Assembly (NCBI GenBank): GCA_963717725.1
Contig: CAVQWS010000027.1
Span: forward strand, 62,001 to 126,000
Source of the DNA: AC-32 sp963717725
GTDB lineage: Bacteria > Actinomycetota > Thermoleophilia > Gaiellales > Gaiellaceae
Direction: 5' to 3'
Length of the DNA: 64,000 nt
The first letter of the stretch is position 1. Each line of letters begins with the position of its first letter. Under the pieces are notes generated by a model. It had not been told where the DNA came from and did no database searches. It was given only the letters and a program-made list of their open reading frames with translations. Position numbers and translations under genes: made by a program. Shown here piece after piece: positions 36,583-45,510 of this stretch.

Positions 36583-39018
36583 GTGCCGCGCTCCGCTCGA
36601 AAGCAGGCGTCTGCCAGGCCGCGGCGCAGGATTCGCAAGCTGCGCCTGTTCGGCCTTCTCCTGATCCTCTTCCTCCTGGGGTCGATGTCGTTCACCTTCG
36701 GCCTCGTCACCTCGGTGGCGAGCGAGATCCCGTCGCTCGACCCGACGCGGCTGCAGCAGCGTGAGGTCGACGGGTACATCTACGACCGCAAGGGCAAGCG
36801 CGTCCTGTCGGTGCTGCGGGGCAAGCAGAGCCGAATCCTGGTCGGCCCGAACGACAACCTCGACCGAATGAAGTTGGCGATCGTCGCGATCGAGGACAAG
36901 CGCTTCTACGAGCACCGTGGCGTCGATGTCCACGGGATCATGCGCGCGGTCTGGCAGGACGTCCGGCACAAGCAGGTGGTCGAGGGCGGCTCGACGATCA
37001 CGCAGCAGTTCGTCAAGAACACGTACACGAAGAACCAGCGCTCGATCGGCCGGAAGCTGAAGGAGGCGGCGCTCGCCTGGCAGCTCGAGCAGCGCTGGTC
37101 GAAGGACCGGATCCTGACCGCCTACCTGAACACGATCTACTTCGGCAACGGCGCCTACGGCGTGCAGCAGGCGGCGCTGACCTACTTCCACCACGGCGCC
37201 GACAAGCTCGGCTGGGCCGAGGCGGCGCTGCTCGCCGGGATCCCGGCCGACCCCTCGCGCTACGACCCGGCGACGAACCCCACGGCCGCCCGAGAGCGGC
37301 GGAACCTCGTGCTGAAGTCGATGCTCGACCAGGGCGATCTCACCAATGCCGAGTACGCGAACGCGAGCAAGGCCAAGCTGCCGAACCCTGAGAACATCCA
37401 CCTCTCGGGCGAGCGCGGGCCGGCGCCGTACTTCACCAACTACGTCCAGCAGCAGCTGATCGACCGCTACGGCGCGGGCCGGGTCTTCGGCGGCGGGCTG
37501 CGGGTCCGCACGACGATCGACCTGAACGTCCAGCGCTTCGCGCGGCAGTCGATCACGAAGTGGCTGACCGACCCGAACGGCCCGTCGGCGGCGCTCGTCG
37601 CGGTCGACCCGCGGGACGGCAGCGTGCTGGCGATGATCGGCGGCAACAACTACCGCAAGAGCCAGTTCAACCTCGCCGTCCAGGGCGAACGGCAGCCGGG
37701 CTCGTCGTTCAAGCCGTTCGTGCTCGCGACGGCGCTGAAGGACGGGATCTCGCCCGACTCCGAGTTCGAGTCCGGGCCCGTCCAGATCCCTCTCGGCGAC
37801 AAGCTCTGGTACGTGCACAACTACGAGAACTCCGATCTCGGGCGAATCTCGCTCGCGACCGCGACCGAGGTCTCCGACAACACGGTCTACGCACAGCTGA
37901 CCCAGCTCGTCGGGCCGGGCGCGATCGTGCGGACGGCGAAGAAGCTCGGGATCTCGAGCCCGCTGAAGAACTACTTCGCGATCGGCCTGGGCGCCGAAGC
38001 GGTCAACCCGCTCGAGATGGCGCGCGCCTTCTCCGCCTTCGACAACGGGGGGCTGCGGATCGACGGCGCGGCCTTCGGCAACCACCCGCGGGCGATCTCC
38101 GACGTCCGCAACGAGGCGGGCCGGATGGTCGACAGCAACCTGCCGGTCGGGCGGCACGTCCTGACCGCGAACACGGCGGCGCTCGTCACCTCGCTGCTGC
38201 AAGGCGTCGTGCGCGCCGGCACCGGCAAGCGCGCCCAGCTCTCCGACGGGCGGCCCGTCGCGGGCAAGACTGGCACGACCGAGAACTACGGCGACGCCTG
38301 GTTCGTCGGCTACACGCCGCAGCTGGTCGCGGCAGTCTGGGTCGGCTACCCGACGGGGCTGAAGCCGATGCTGACCGAGTACAACGGCGACGCGGTCGCC
38401 GGCGGCACATTCCCAGCGCTGATCTGGAAGAGCTTCATGGAGCGGACGCTCTCGTACCTGCACGACCCGCCGACCGACTTCCCGAGCATTTCTCTCCCCT
38501 ACTCGGTACCGCGCACGGTCGTCTACCGGCACGGGCAGCTTCAGCTCGACAATGGCAACTGCAACAGCACGAAGCAGCTGCTCTATTTCGCGGGCGAGCG
38601 CCCGCCGCGGACCGCGAACTGCAAGGTGAACGAGGTCGAGGTGCCGAAGGTGGTCGGAAACACGATCTCCGAGGCGAACGCCCGCCTCGCCGCGCAGCCG
38701 CTGACGCCGCAATACGTGTACGAACCGGCGAAGCCGCTGCAGAGGCTCGGCGTGGTCGTGCGGCAGTTTCCGGCCAGGGGGACGCTCTCGTCCTACGGCA
38801 AGGTGACGCTGGTGGTGCCGAAGGCGCTGCAGGGCAGAGTGCCGAACGTGGTCGGCCTGCGACTCGGGCGGGCGAAGGCGCGCCTCGCCCGGTACAACCT
38901 GAAGTGGAAGGTTGCGGGCGAGCCGCCCGCAGCGGCGAAGGTGATCGCGCAGACGCCGCGCGGGGGCGTGGCGGGCAAGCGCGGCCTCGTCGTCACCCTC
39001 GTGGTAAAGCGCGGCTGA
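36583..39018 (+). CDS. Bifunctional penicillin-binding protein 1A-type with PASTA domains
   Basis: An 811-residue membrane enzyme that polymerises and cross-links peptidoglycan. After a basic N-terminus, one membrane segment lies at about residues 20-45. The glycosyltransferase 51 domain shows EDKRFYEHRG near residue 103. The transpeptidase domain has SSFK near residue 374, SDN and KTGTT near residue 561. Two PASTA domains end the protein (from about residues 686 and 752: VPKVVG and VPNVVG). GTG 36583 is chosen over longer starts because the TACAAT element precedes it and the extension overlaps tyrS. Confidence 0.95.
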   Translation: MPRSARKQASARPRRRIRKLRLFGLLLILFLLGSMSFTFGLVTSVASEIPSLDPTRLQQREVDGYIYDRKGKRVLSVLRGKQSRILVGPNDNLDRMKLAIVAIEDKRFYEHRGVDVHGIMRAVWQDVRHKQVVEGGSTITQQFVKNTYTKNQRSIGRKLKEAALAWQLEQRWSKDRILTAYLNTIYFGNGAYGVQQAALTYFHHGADKLGWAEAALLAGIPADPSRYDPATNPTAARERRNLVLKSMLDQGDLTNAEYANASKAKLPNPENIHLSGERGPAPYFTNYVQQQLIDRYGAGRVFGGGLRVRTTIDLNVQRFARQSITKWLTDPNGPSAALVAVDPRDGSVLAMIGGNNYRKSQFNLAVQGERQPGSSFKPFVLATALKDGISPDSEFESGPVQIPLGDKLWYVHNYENSDLGRISLATATEVSDNTVYAQLTQLVGPGAIVRTAKKLGISSPLKNYFAIGLGAEAVNPLEMARAFSAFDNGGLRIDGAAFGNHPRAISDVRNEAGRMVDSNLPVGRHVLTANTAALVTSLLQGVVRAGTGKRAQLSDGRPVAGKTGTTENYGDAWFVGYTPQLVAAVWVGYPTGLKPMLTEYNGDAVAGGTFPALIWKSFMERTLSYLHDPPTDFPSISLPYSVPRTVVYRHGQLQLDNGNCNSTKQLLYFAGERPPRTANCKVNEVEVPKVVGNTISEANARLAAQPLTPQYVYEPAKPLQRLGVVVRQFPARGTLSSYGKVTLVVPKALQGRVPNVVGLRLGRAKARLARYNLKWKVAGEPPAAAKVIAQTPRGGVAGKRGLVVTLVVKRG

Positions 39019-39589
39019 GGAAACGCGAGCCGGCCTCCGCGTAGCGCCACGGCAGCTCGACCGCGCGCGTGATCCCGATCCGCGGGCCGCTCACCACCTC
39101 GACCGGGCCCTCGGCGGCGAGCAGCTCGAACGGCGGCCGGTCGAGGGCGAGGCCGTCGTGCTCGCGCGTGACGCCGAGTGCCTGGCAGAGCCGGCCCGGC
39201 CCGCTGCAGAGAAGCCGTGGGTCGTCGAGCCCCCGCCGCTCGCGCATCGTCTCGAGATCGTGGGTCGGCTCGAGCGCACGCACGAGCACCGCGTTCGCGA
39301 CACCCTCGTCCTGGCAAACGAAGTTCAGGCACCAGTGGATCCCGTACGAGCGATAGACGTACGCGTGCCCTGGTGGACCGAACATCGAGGCGTTTCGCTC
39401 GGTACGGCCGCGGAAGCCGTGGCTCGCCGGATCTTCGTGGTCGTAGGCCTCGACCTCGACGATCCGCCCGCCGACCCCGTCGACGAGCAGCGTCACGCCG
39501 ATCAGCGCCGGTGCGACCTCGTGGACGCTACGGGCGAAAGCCTCAGCCTGGAGCGCGCGAGTCGTAGTGGATGAAGGCGGGGACGGCAA
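38993..39589 (-). CDS. 3-methyladenine DNA glycosylase (AAG/MPG family)
   Basis: A 198-residue base excision repair enzyme that removes alkylated purines. It has the AAG fold signatures VEVEAYDHEDPASH, NASMFGPPGHAYVYRSYGIHWCLNFV with the catalytic Glu and intercalating Tyr region, then LVRALEP and GPGRLCQALGV. The C-terminus overlaps the end of the PBP gene by 26 bp. The N-terminus overlaps the MFS gene, so the two are probably co-transcribed. Confidence 0.93.
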   Translation of the reverse strand: MPSPPSSTTTRALQAEAFARSVHEVAPALIGVTLLVDGVGGRIVEVEAYDHEDPASHGFRGRTERNASMFGPPGHAYVYRSYGIHWCLNFVCQDEGVANAVLVRALEPTHDLETMRERRGLDDPRLLCSGPGRLCQALGVTREHDGLALDRPPFELLAAEGPVEVVSGPRIGITRAVELPWRYAEAGSRFLSRALPRG

Positions 39590-40805
39590 GGGCGATCACG
39601 AAGGTACCGACGACGCAGAGCAGCCCGCCGGAGACGATCGAGAAGCGCACGCTCGTCAGCGAGGCGACGAGCCCTGCCTCGACGTTGCCGAGCGCCGGGG
39701 TCGCGGCAACCTGTGCGAACTCGATGCCCGAGACGCGGCCCCGAAGCGGGTCGGGCGTCACCCTCCAGAGGATCGTGCCGCGCAGGACGGCGCTGACGTT
39801 GTCCGCCGCGCCCGCCGCCGCGAGCAGGAGCAGGGCGAGCCAGAGCGTCTCGGCGAAGCCGAAGAACGCGATCGCCACGCCCCAGAGCGCGGCCGCGATG
39901 CAGACGACCAGGCCCTGCCGGCGCACGTGGGCGGTCCAGCCGGAGACCAGCGAGGCCGCGAGCGCGCCGGCGTAGGGCGCGGCATACATCAGGCCGAGCA
40001 CGCCGGCGCCGCCGTGGAAGCGGTTCAGGGCGAGCGCGGGGAACAGCGCACGCGGCATCCCGAAGACCATCGCGTTCGAGTCGACGAGGAACATGCCGAG
40101 CAGCACTTTCTTGCCGCGCACGAAACGGAAGCCTTCGGCGATCGTCCGCAGGCTCGGCCGCTCGGCGTCGTGGGCCGGCGCCAGTCTCGGCAGCCGCCAG
40201 ACCGACCAGAGCGAGGCAGTGAAGGTGGCCGCGTCGAGCAGGTAGGCGCCCTTGAGCCCGAGCACCGCGATCAGCACGCCGCCGAGCGCCGGCCCCGCGA
40301 CGTTGGTCGTGCTGCCATAGACGTTCTCGATCGCGATCGCCGCGGTCAACTCGTCCTGGTCGACGAGGCGTGGGATCGCGCTGTTCATCCCGGCGACGCC
40401 GAGCGAGAAGATGGACATCGCGAGCGTGACGAGCACATAGATCGCCCAGACGCGCGGCTGGTCAAGCGAGGCGTTGAAGGCGAAACCGAGCGCGACGACC
40501 GCCAGCAGCACCTCGGTGACGAGCAGCAGCTTGCGCTTATCGATCGCATCCGCGATCGCGCCGCCGACGATTGTCAGGGTCAGCAGCGGGAAGAGCTCGC
40601 AGAGTGACAGCAGGCCGACCTGCAGGGTCGAGTGCGTCAGCTGGTAGAGCTGGAACGGGGCGGCGACGGCGGCGATCTCGCTGCCGAAGGTCGAGATCGT
40701 CTGACCGATGAACAGCCGCCGGAAAGGCGGATGGCGCTTGAGCGGGCCGAGGTCGATGGCCAGCCGGCGGACGAGCCCCGGCTCGCGGATCTCGGAGGGC
40801 TCCAA
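39543..40805 (-). CDS. MFS exporter
   Basis: A 420-residue membrane protein with about 12 membrane segments and the EntS/Enterobactin exporter-like subtype of MFS (RLFIGQTISTFGSEIAAVA near residue 29). Motif A-like GGAIADAIDKRKLLLV lies between the first segments. Proteins of this type export siderophores, drugs or metabolites; the substrate cannot be stated. It lies upstream of the glycosylase gene in one operon. Confidence 0.87.
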   Translation of the reverse strand: MEPSEIREPGLVRRLAIDLGPLKRHPPFRRLFIGQTISTFGSEIAAVAAPFQLYQLTHSTLQVGLLSLCELFPLLTLTIVGGAIADAIDKRKLLLVTEVLLAVVALGFAFNASLDQPRVWAIYVLVTLAMSIFSLGVAGMNSAIPRLVDQDELTAAIAIENVYGSTTNVAGPALGGVLIAVLGLKGAYLLDAATFTASLWSVWRLPRLAPAHDAERPSLRTIAEGFRFVRGKKVLLGMFLVDSNAMVFGMPRALFPALALNRFHGGAGVLGLMYAAPYAGALAASLVSGWTAHVRRQGLVVCIAAALWGVAIAFFGFAETLWLALLLLAAAGAADNVSAVLRGTILWRVTPDPLRGRVSGIEFAQVAATPALGNVEAGLVASLTSVRFSIVSGGLLCVVGTFVIALAVPAFIHYDSRAPG

Positions 40806-40811
40806 GGCTCG

Positions 40812-41168
40812 CTAGAAGAGCTGCTCGGGATCGTTCGGGCGGGCGGTTGCCTCGAGCAGGTGGCGCGCGCGGCGGCCGAGGTCAGCCAGGTCGACGCGGC
40901 CGCTTTGCGACTGCTCGGACAGCCGCTGCGCGAGGTCGAGCGCCTCGTCGAGGATCGGCTTCCCGAGCGCCTGCTCCTGGCCCATGTCGGCGAGGATCGT
41001 CCGCTCGGTGCGTGAGGCTACGATCGGCTCGCTCACGCCCTCGACCCAGACGAGCGTTCGCCGCCCGTGCCCACGGCGCTCGTCCCGGATCGGCTCGATT
41101 GCGTAGATCTTGTCGGCGCGCGCGTACTTGCCGAAGCCCAGGAAGACCATCCGGTTGCCGTTCGCCAT
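40812..41168 (-). CDS. RemA/DUF370-like small regulator
   Basis: A 118-residue protein whose first 70 residues match the RemA/DUF370-type pattern: MVFLGFGKYARADKIYAIEPI, then RRTLVWVEGVSEPIVASRTERTILADMG. RemA proteins are DNA-binding regulators of matrix genes. The last 45 residues form an extra helix (LDLAQRLSEQS, ARHLLEATA). The assignment is by similarity of pattern and is moderate; a plain DUF is possible. It lies before the MFS gene on the same strand. Confidence 0.5.
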   Translation of the reverse strand: MANGNRMVFLGFGKYARADKIYAIEPIRDERRGHGRRTLVWVEGVSEPIVASRTERTILADMGQEQALGKPILDEALDLAQRLSEQSQSGRVDLADLGRRARHLLEATARPNDPEQLF

Positions 41169-41356
41169 GCGCGGATTATCGCCGGGCGGCCGGGCGTGAG
41201 GCGGCAGGTTGATGTTCTTCGCGCGCGGGAACCCGTGCCCCCGCCCAAAAAGGGTGGGGGTTGCTTACCCGCCGCCCTCGGCGTTGACGTTAGCGGCGCG
41301 CAGCGCGCAGATCTGTCTCGGGACTGTGCCGAGCTCGTGTCTGGTCGTCCACAGGC

Positions 41357-42475
41357 CTAGAGAGCGCTGCGCAGAACCTCGACCACCCGCTCCTGGTCCC
41401 CGGCCCCGATCTGCGGGTAGAACGGCAGCGCCAGCGTCCGCGAAGCGATGTCCTCCGCCACCGGGCACGTTCCCTCCGAGAAACCGTAGGTCTCGCGCAT
41501 GTACGGCTGCAGGTGGACGCACGGCACGTAGTCGGCGGTGCCGATCCCGGCCGCGCGGAGCTCGGTCATCACGCTGTCGCGGTCGGCGTCATGCGGCAGC
41601 GCGACCACGTAGACGAACCAGGAGCGCTTGTGATCGGCGTCGTCGGCGCAGAGCGGCTCCACCTCCACGTCTTCGAGCAGCAGCGCGTACCGCTCGGCTG
41701 CCTCGACCCGCAGTGCCAGCAGCCGGTCGAGCTTCTCGAGCTGCGCGATCCCGATCGCGGCCTGGACGTCGGTCCAGCGGTAGTTCCACCCGAGCCGTAC
41801 GTGGTTGAACCATGCCCCGCCGTCGTAGTCGCGGCCCTGGTTGCGCAGGCTGCGCACCAGTTGCCACTCGCGCTCGGAATGCGTGAAGACGACGCCACCC
41901 TCACCGGTCGCCAGCTGCTTGTTCGGATAGAACCCGAACACGCCCGACGGGCCCTGCGAGCCGATCGGCGAGCCCTTGTACTCGGCGCCGAGCGCCTCGG
42001 CTGCGTCCTCGATCAGCGTCAGCCCGCGCTCCGAGCAGAGCGCGCGCAGCTCGTCGAGCTCGCAGGGATAGCCGAACATGTCCACAGCGACGAGCGCCTT
42101 CGTTCGCGGCGTGATCGCGGCCTCGACCGCTGCTGGGTCGAGGTTCAGCGTGCGCGGATCGACGTCGGCGAAGACCGGCGTCGCGCCCTCGAAGATGAAG
42201 CAATTCGCACTCGAGGCGAAGGAGATCGGCGAGGTGATCGCCTCGTCGCCGGGCCCAAGCCCCGCGATCCGGCTGAGCAGGTGCAGGCCGGCGGTGCCAC
42301 TGGAGACGGCGGCCACGTAGGGCGCGCCGATCCGCTCGGCCATCAGCTCCTCGAAGCGGTCGATCGTCGGCCCGAGCGAGAGCCTCCCGGAGCGAAGCAC
42401 CTCGAGCACGAGCTCCTCCTCCCGCTCGTCGAGCAGGGGCTTCGCGAGCGGGATCTCGCGGAGGCCGGTGCTCAA
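41357..42475 (-). CDS. DegT/DnrJ/EryC1 family aminotransferase
   Basis: A 372-residue PLP enzyme of the sugar aminotransferase family. It contains AAVSSGTAGLHL for PLP phosphate, VAVDMFGYPC, LIEDAAEALGA, and the PLP-binding Lys in FYPNKQLATGEGG near residue 188. It makes amino sugars for surface glycans or antibiotics; the substrate is unknown. TTG 42475 overlaps the TGA of ilvE (TTGA), so it is translationally coupled to it; an earlier start lies inside ilvE and is rejected. Confidence 0.88.
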   Translation of the reverse strand: MSTGLREIPLAKPLLDEREEELVLEVLRSGRLSLGPTIDRFEELMAERIGAPYVAAVSSGTAGLHLLSRIAGLGPGDEAITSPISFASSANCFIFEGATPVFADVDPRTLNLDPAAVEAAITPRTKALVAVDMFGYPCELDELRALCSERGLTLIEDAAEALGAEYKGSPIGSQGPSGVFGFYPNKQLATGEGGVVFTHSEREWQLVRSLRNQGRDYDGGAWFNHVRLGWNYRWTDVQAAIGIAQLEKLDRLLALRVEAAERYALLLEDVEVEPLCADDADHKRSWFVYVVALPHDADRDSVMTELRAAGIGTADYVPCVHLQPYMRETYGFSEGTCPVAEDIASRTLALPFYPQIGAGDQERVVEVLRSAL

Positions 42476-43398
42476 GCCTCGGCCGGCGCGGGTGTGGCGT
42501 ACTCGAGCCACTGGGCCCAGCGCTCGCTGCGACCGCGCGCGGTATCCAGGTAAGCCTCCTGGATCTCGAGCGTGATCGGCCCGACCCCGATCTCGACGTC
42601 GTCCACCGAACGGAGTGGGGTTACCTCGGCCGCGGTGCCCGTCATGAAGGCCTCATCGGCGAGGTAGAGGTCGGAGCGGATCAGCGCCTTCTCGTGCACG
42701 CGGTAGCCGAGGTCCTGCGCGATCTGGATCACCGTGTCGCGCGTGATCCCCGGCAGGATCGAGGTCGAGAGGTCAGGCGTGTAGAGCTCGCCGTCCTTGA
42801 CGATGAAGACGTTCTCGCCGGAGCCGTCCGCGACGAAGCCCTCGGCGGTGAGCAGGATCGCCTCGTCGTAGCCGGCGCGGTTCGCCTCGGTCACGGCCAG
42901 CATCGAGTTGAGGTAGACGCCGGTTGCCTTGGCGACGTGCGGGATCACGTTCGGGCCGATCCGCGTCCAGCTCGAGATCTTCGCGCTGATGCCCTTCGCC
43001 AACCCTTCCTCGCCGAGGTAGGCGCCCCACGGCCAGCTCATGATCACGACGTCGACCGGGTTGCCGAGCGCCGAGACGCCGAGCTCGCCGTACCCGAAGA
43101 AGGCGATCGGGCGCAGGTAGCACTCGGGCAGCCCGTTGGCCGCGATCAGCTCGTGGCAGGAGGACCGCAGCTCCTCGACCGAGAAGGGCAGCTCCATGTG
43201 CAGGAGCTTCGCCGAGTTGTGCAGGCGCTCGAGGTGGTCGGTCAGCCGGAAGACGGCCGAGCCCTTGTCGGTCTCGTAGGCGCGGATGCCCTCGAAGACG
43301 CCGGAGCCGTAGTGCAGCCCGTGCGAGCCTACGTGGATCCGGGCGTCGGCCCAGTCCACCAGCTCGCCGTTCATCCAGATCTTCTCGGTCTCGCGCAT
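42472..43398 (-). CDS. ilvE: Branched-chain amino acid aminotransferase
   Basis: A 308-residue fold-type IV PLP enzyme. Key signs: HYGSGVFEGIRAYET near residue 30, YLRPIAFFGYGELGV, VAKATGVYLNSMLA holding the PLP Lys near residue 162, and EGFVADGSGENVFIVK. It catalyses the last step of Leu, Ile and Val synthesis. It overlaps the DegT aminotransferase gene and follows the YbaK gene by 12 bp, so the three are probably one operon. Confidence 0.93.
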   Translation of the reverse strand: MRETEKIWMNGELVDWADARIHVGSHGLHYGSGVFEGIRAYETDKGSAVFRLTDHLERLHNSAKLLHMELPFSVEELRSSCHELIAANGLPECYLRPIAFFGYGELGVSALGNPVDVVIMSWPWGAYLGEEGLAKGISAKISSWTRIGPNVIPHVAKATGVYLNSMLAVTEANRAGYDEAILLTAEGFVADGSGENVFIVKDGELYTPDLSTSILPGITRDTVIQIAQDLGYRVHEKALIRSDLYLADEAFMTGTAAEVTPLRSVDDVEIGVGPITLEIQEAYLDTARGRSERWAQWLEYATPAPAEA

Positions 43399-43410
43399 TC
43401 GGGCGACCTC

Positions 43411-43914
43411 CTAGGTCAAATGGTACGGGGCCTGCTCGACGACGTCCATTGGACGCGCGCGCGAGAGGCGCAGTAGCTCGGTCGGGGACAGCGCGGCCAT
43501 GTGCCGCTCGGAGCCCGCGCCGACCCACAGCACGGGCTGGGACAAAAGGGTTCGCTCGACGAAGACCGCGTCGACGTGGTCGAGCGGGAACGGGGCGACC
43601 GCTCCGGGATCGAACCCCGTCGCCTCGCGCACCTCTTCGGTACCGGCGATCCGCGCGAACTTGCTCCCTGCTGCGCGGGCGATCTTCTCGGAATCGGCGC
43701 GCCGGTCACCCGGCACGAGCGCCAGCACCTTGCGGCCGTCGCAGTCGAAGACCAGCGACTTGACGATCTGGCCGAGCTCGCAGCCGACCGCCTGCGCGGC
43801 GTCCTTCGCGGTCGGGGTTCCCTCCGGGAACTCTTCGACGCGCACCTCTGCGCGAGCCTCGCGCAGAAAGGAGGTGACCCGCTGGACGGCCTCGGGCCAG
43901 GCACTGGTCGTCAC
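43411..43914 (-). CDS. YbaK/EbsC-type aminoacyl-tRNA deacylase
   Basis: A 167-residue single-domain editing protein. It has the YbaK pattern (FPEGTPTAKDAAQAVGCELGQIVKSLVFDC, then LALVPGDRRADSEKIAR). Such proteins clear mischarged tRNAs, often Cys- or Ala-tRNA-Pro. The conserved Lys (IVKSLVF) is present. It begins 24 bp after the serA stop. Confidence 0.9.
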   Translation of the reverse strand: MTTSAWPEAVQRVTSFLREARAEVRVEEFPEGTPTAKDAAQAVGCELGQIVKSLVFDCDGRKVLALVPGDRRADSEKIARAAGSKFARIAGTEEVREATGFDPGAVAPFPLDHVDAVFVERTLLSQPVLWVGAGSERHMAALSPTELLRLSRARPMDVVEQAPYHLT

Positions 43915-43938
43915 GCCCGGCAGGGTAGCGGCGGCGGC

Positions 43939-45510
43939 TCAGTCCTCGTCGCGCTCGGCGAGGCGGATCAGGCGCGCGTCGTCGAAGCCCTGGTCGCGCA
44001 CCGCCTCGACCAGCTCGGCCGGCGGCTCGGCGTCGAGCGAGAGGGCCATCAGGGCCTTCCCGCCGCGGCGGCTGCGCGAGACCGCCATGTTGGCGATGTT
44101 CACGCCGGCCTCGCCGAAGACGGTCCCGACCAGCCCGATCACGCCCGGCACGTCGTCGTAGCGGAAGAAGACCATCAGCGGCGCCAGCTCCATCTCGAGC
44201 TCGAAGCCGAGGGCGTTCACGAGCCAGTGCCGGTTCTCGTTGCCGATGATCGTGCCCGCTACCCGCAGGCCGTCGACCTCGACGCGGATGAGATTCGTGA
44301 AGTCCCGGCAGGCGCGGCGACGCTCCTCGGCCACCTCGATCCCGCGCTCGGCCGCGACGACCGGGGCATTCACGTAGTTGACCGGCTGCTCGGTGCGGCC
44401 CTGGAAGGCGCCGTTCAGAGCCGCCACGGTCAGCAGCCGCGTGTCGTAGCCGGAGAGCGCCCCGTAGTACGAGAGCGTGATCCGCTCGGCGCGGCCCTCG
44501 GCCAGCTCCATCGCCAGCCGTCCGAGCTGGGCGGCGAGCGGCACGAACGGGCCGAGCACCTCGAGGTCCTCCGCGCCGATCGAGGGGATGTTGACCGCGT
44601 TCGTGACCAGGCCGCCTTCGAGCGCGGCCACGACCTGCTCGGCCACGATCACGCCGGCACGGTCCTGCGCCTCCTCGGTGGACGCGGCCAGATGCGGCGT
44701 GGCGACGACGTTGTCGAGCTCGAGCAGCGGGCCCTCGTACGGCTCCTGCGAGTAGACGTCGACCGCGGCGGCGGCGAGCTTCCCCGAGCGGAGCGCCTCG
44801 ACGAGCGCCTGCTCGTCCACGAGCTCGCCGCGGGCAGCGTTGATCACGCGCGCGCCGTCGGGCAGCTTCGCGATCGCCTCCTGCCCGAGGAAGCCGCGGG
44901 TCTCGGGGATCAGCGGCAGGTGCAGCGTCAGGAACTCCGCGACGGCAAGCACGTCGTCCGCGCTCTCGACCCGCTCGACGCCGAGCTCGCGGAAGCGCTC
45001 CTTGGCCACGAACGGGTCGTAAGCGACGACCCGCATACCGAGGCCGAGCGCGCGGCGCGCGACCTGCTGGCCGATGCGGCCGAAGCCGAGCACGCCGAGC
45101 GTCTTGCCCTCGAGCTCCACCCCGCCCCACGCCGAGCGCTCCCAGCGCCCCTGCTTCAACGCGGCGTGTGCCTGCGGGATGTTCCGGGCCAGCGCGACGA
45201 GCAGGCCGACGGTGTGCTCGGCGGCGGAGGTGACCGTCGACTCGGGCGCGTTGGCGACGACGATCCCGCGGCGCGTGGCCGCCTCGACGTCGACGTTGTC
45301 CACCCCCACGCCGGCGCGGCCGATCACCTTCAGGCGGTCGGCGCGCTCGATCAGGTCGGCGGTCAGCTTCGTCGCCGAGCGGATCACGATCGCGTCGTAG
45401 TCGCCGATCGTCTCGGCGAGGTCGCCGTTGCCGTCCACGTCGACGTCGAAGCGCTCGCGCAGGAGCTCGATCCCCGCCTCGGCGATCGGCTCGCGGACGA
45501 GGACTCTCAC
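43939..45510 (-). CDS. serA: D-3-phosphoglycerate dehydrogenase
   Basis: A 523-residue enzyme for the first step of serine synthesis. It begins VRVLVREPIAEAGIELL, has the NAD Rossmann motif LGFGRIGQQVARRA, the catalytic Arg/Glu/His region (AARGELVDEQAL and TPHLAASTEEAQ), an ASB domain, and an ACT-type end (MVFFRYDDVPGVIGLVGTVFGEAGVNIANM) that senses serine. GTG 45510 overlaps the stop of the aminotransferase as GTGA, so the pair is coupled. Confidence 0.95.
   Translation of the reverse strand: MRVLVREPIAEAGIELLRERFDVDVDGNGDLAETIGDYDAIVIRSATKLTADLIERADRLKVIGRAGVGVDNVDVEAATRRGIVVANAPESTVTSAAEHTVGLLVALARNIPQAHAALKQGRWERSAWGGVELEGKTLGVLGFGRIGQQVARRALGLGMRVVAYDPFVAKERFRELGVERVESADDVLAVAEFLTLHLPLIPETRGFLGQEAIAKLPDGARVINAARGELVDEQALVEALRSGKLAAAAVDVYSQEPYEGPLLELDNVVATPHLAASTEEAQDRAGVIVAEQVVAALEGGLVTNAVNIPSIGAEDLEVLGPFVPLAAQLGRLAMELAEGRAERITLSYYGALSGYDTRLLTVAALNGAFQGRTEQPVNYVNAPVVAAERGIEVAEERRRACRDFTNLIRVEVDGLRVAGTIIGNENRHWLVNALGFELEMELAPLMVFFRYDDVPGVIGLVGTVFGEAGVNIANMAVSRSRRGGKALMALSLDAEPPAELVEAVRDQGFDDARLIRLAERDED

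Noticed and set aside
36526..38712. A 728-codon open frame on the minus strand
   Set aside because: It lies opposite the penicillin-binding protein gene and has low-complexity Arg/Val/Asp composition with no domain, so it is a shadow.
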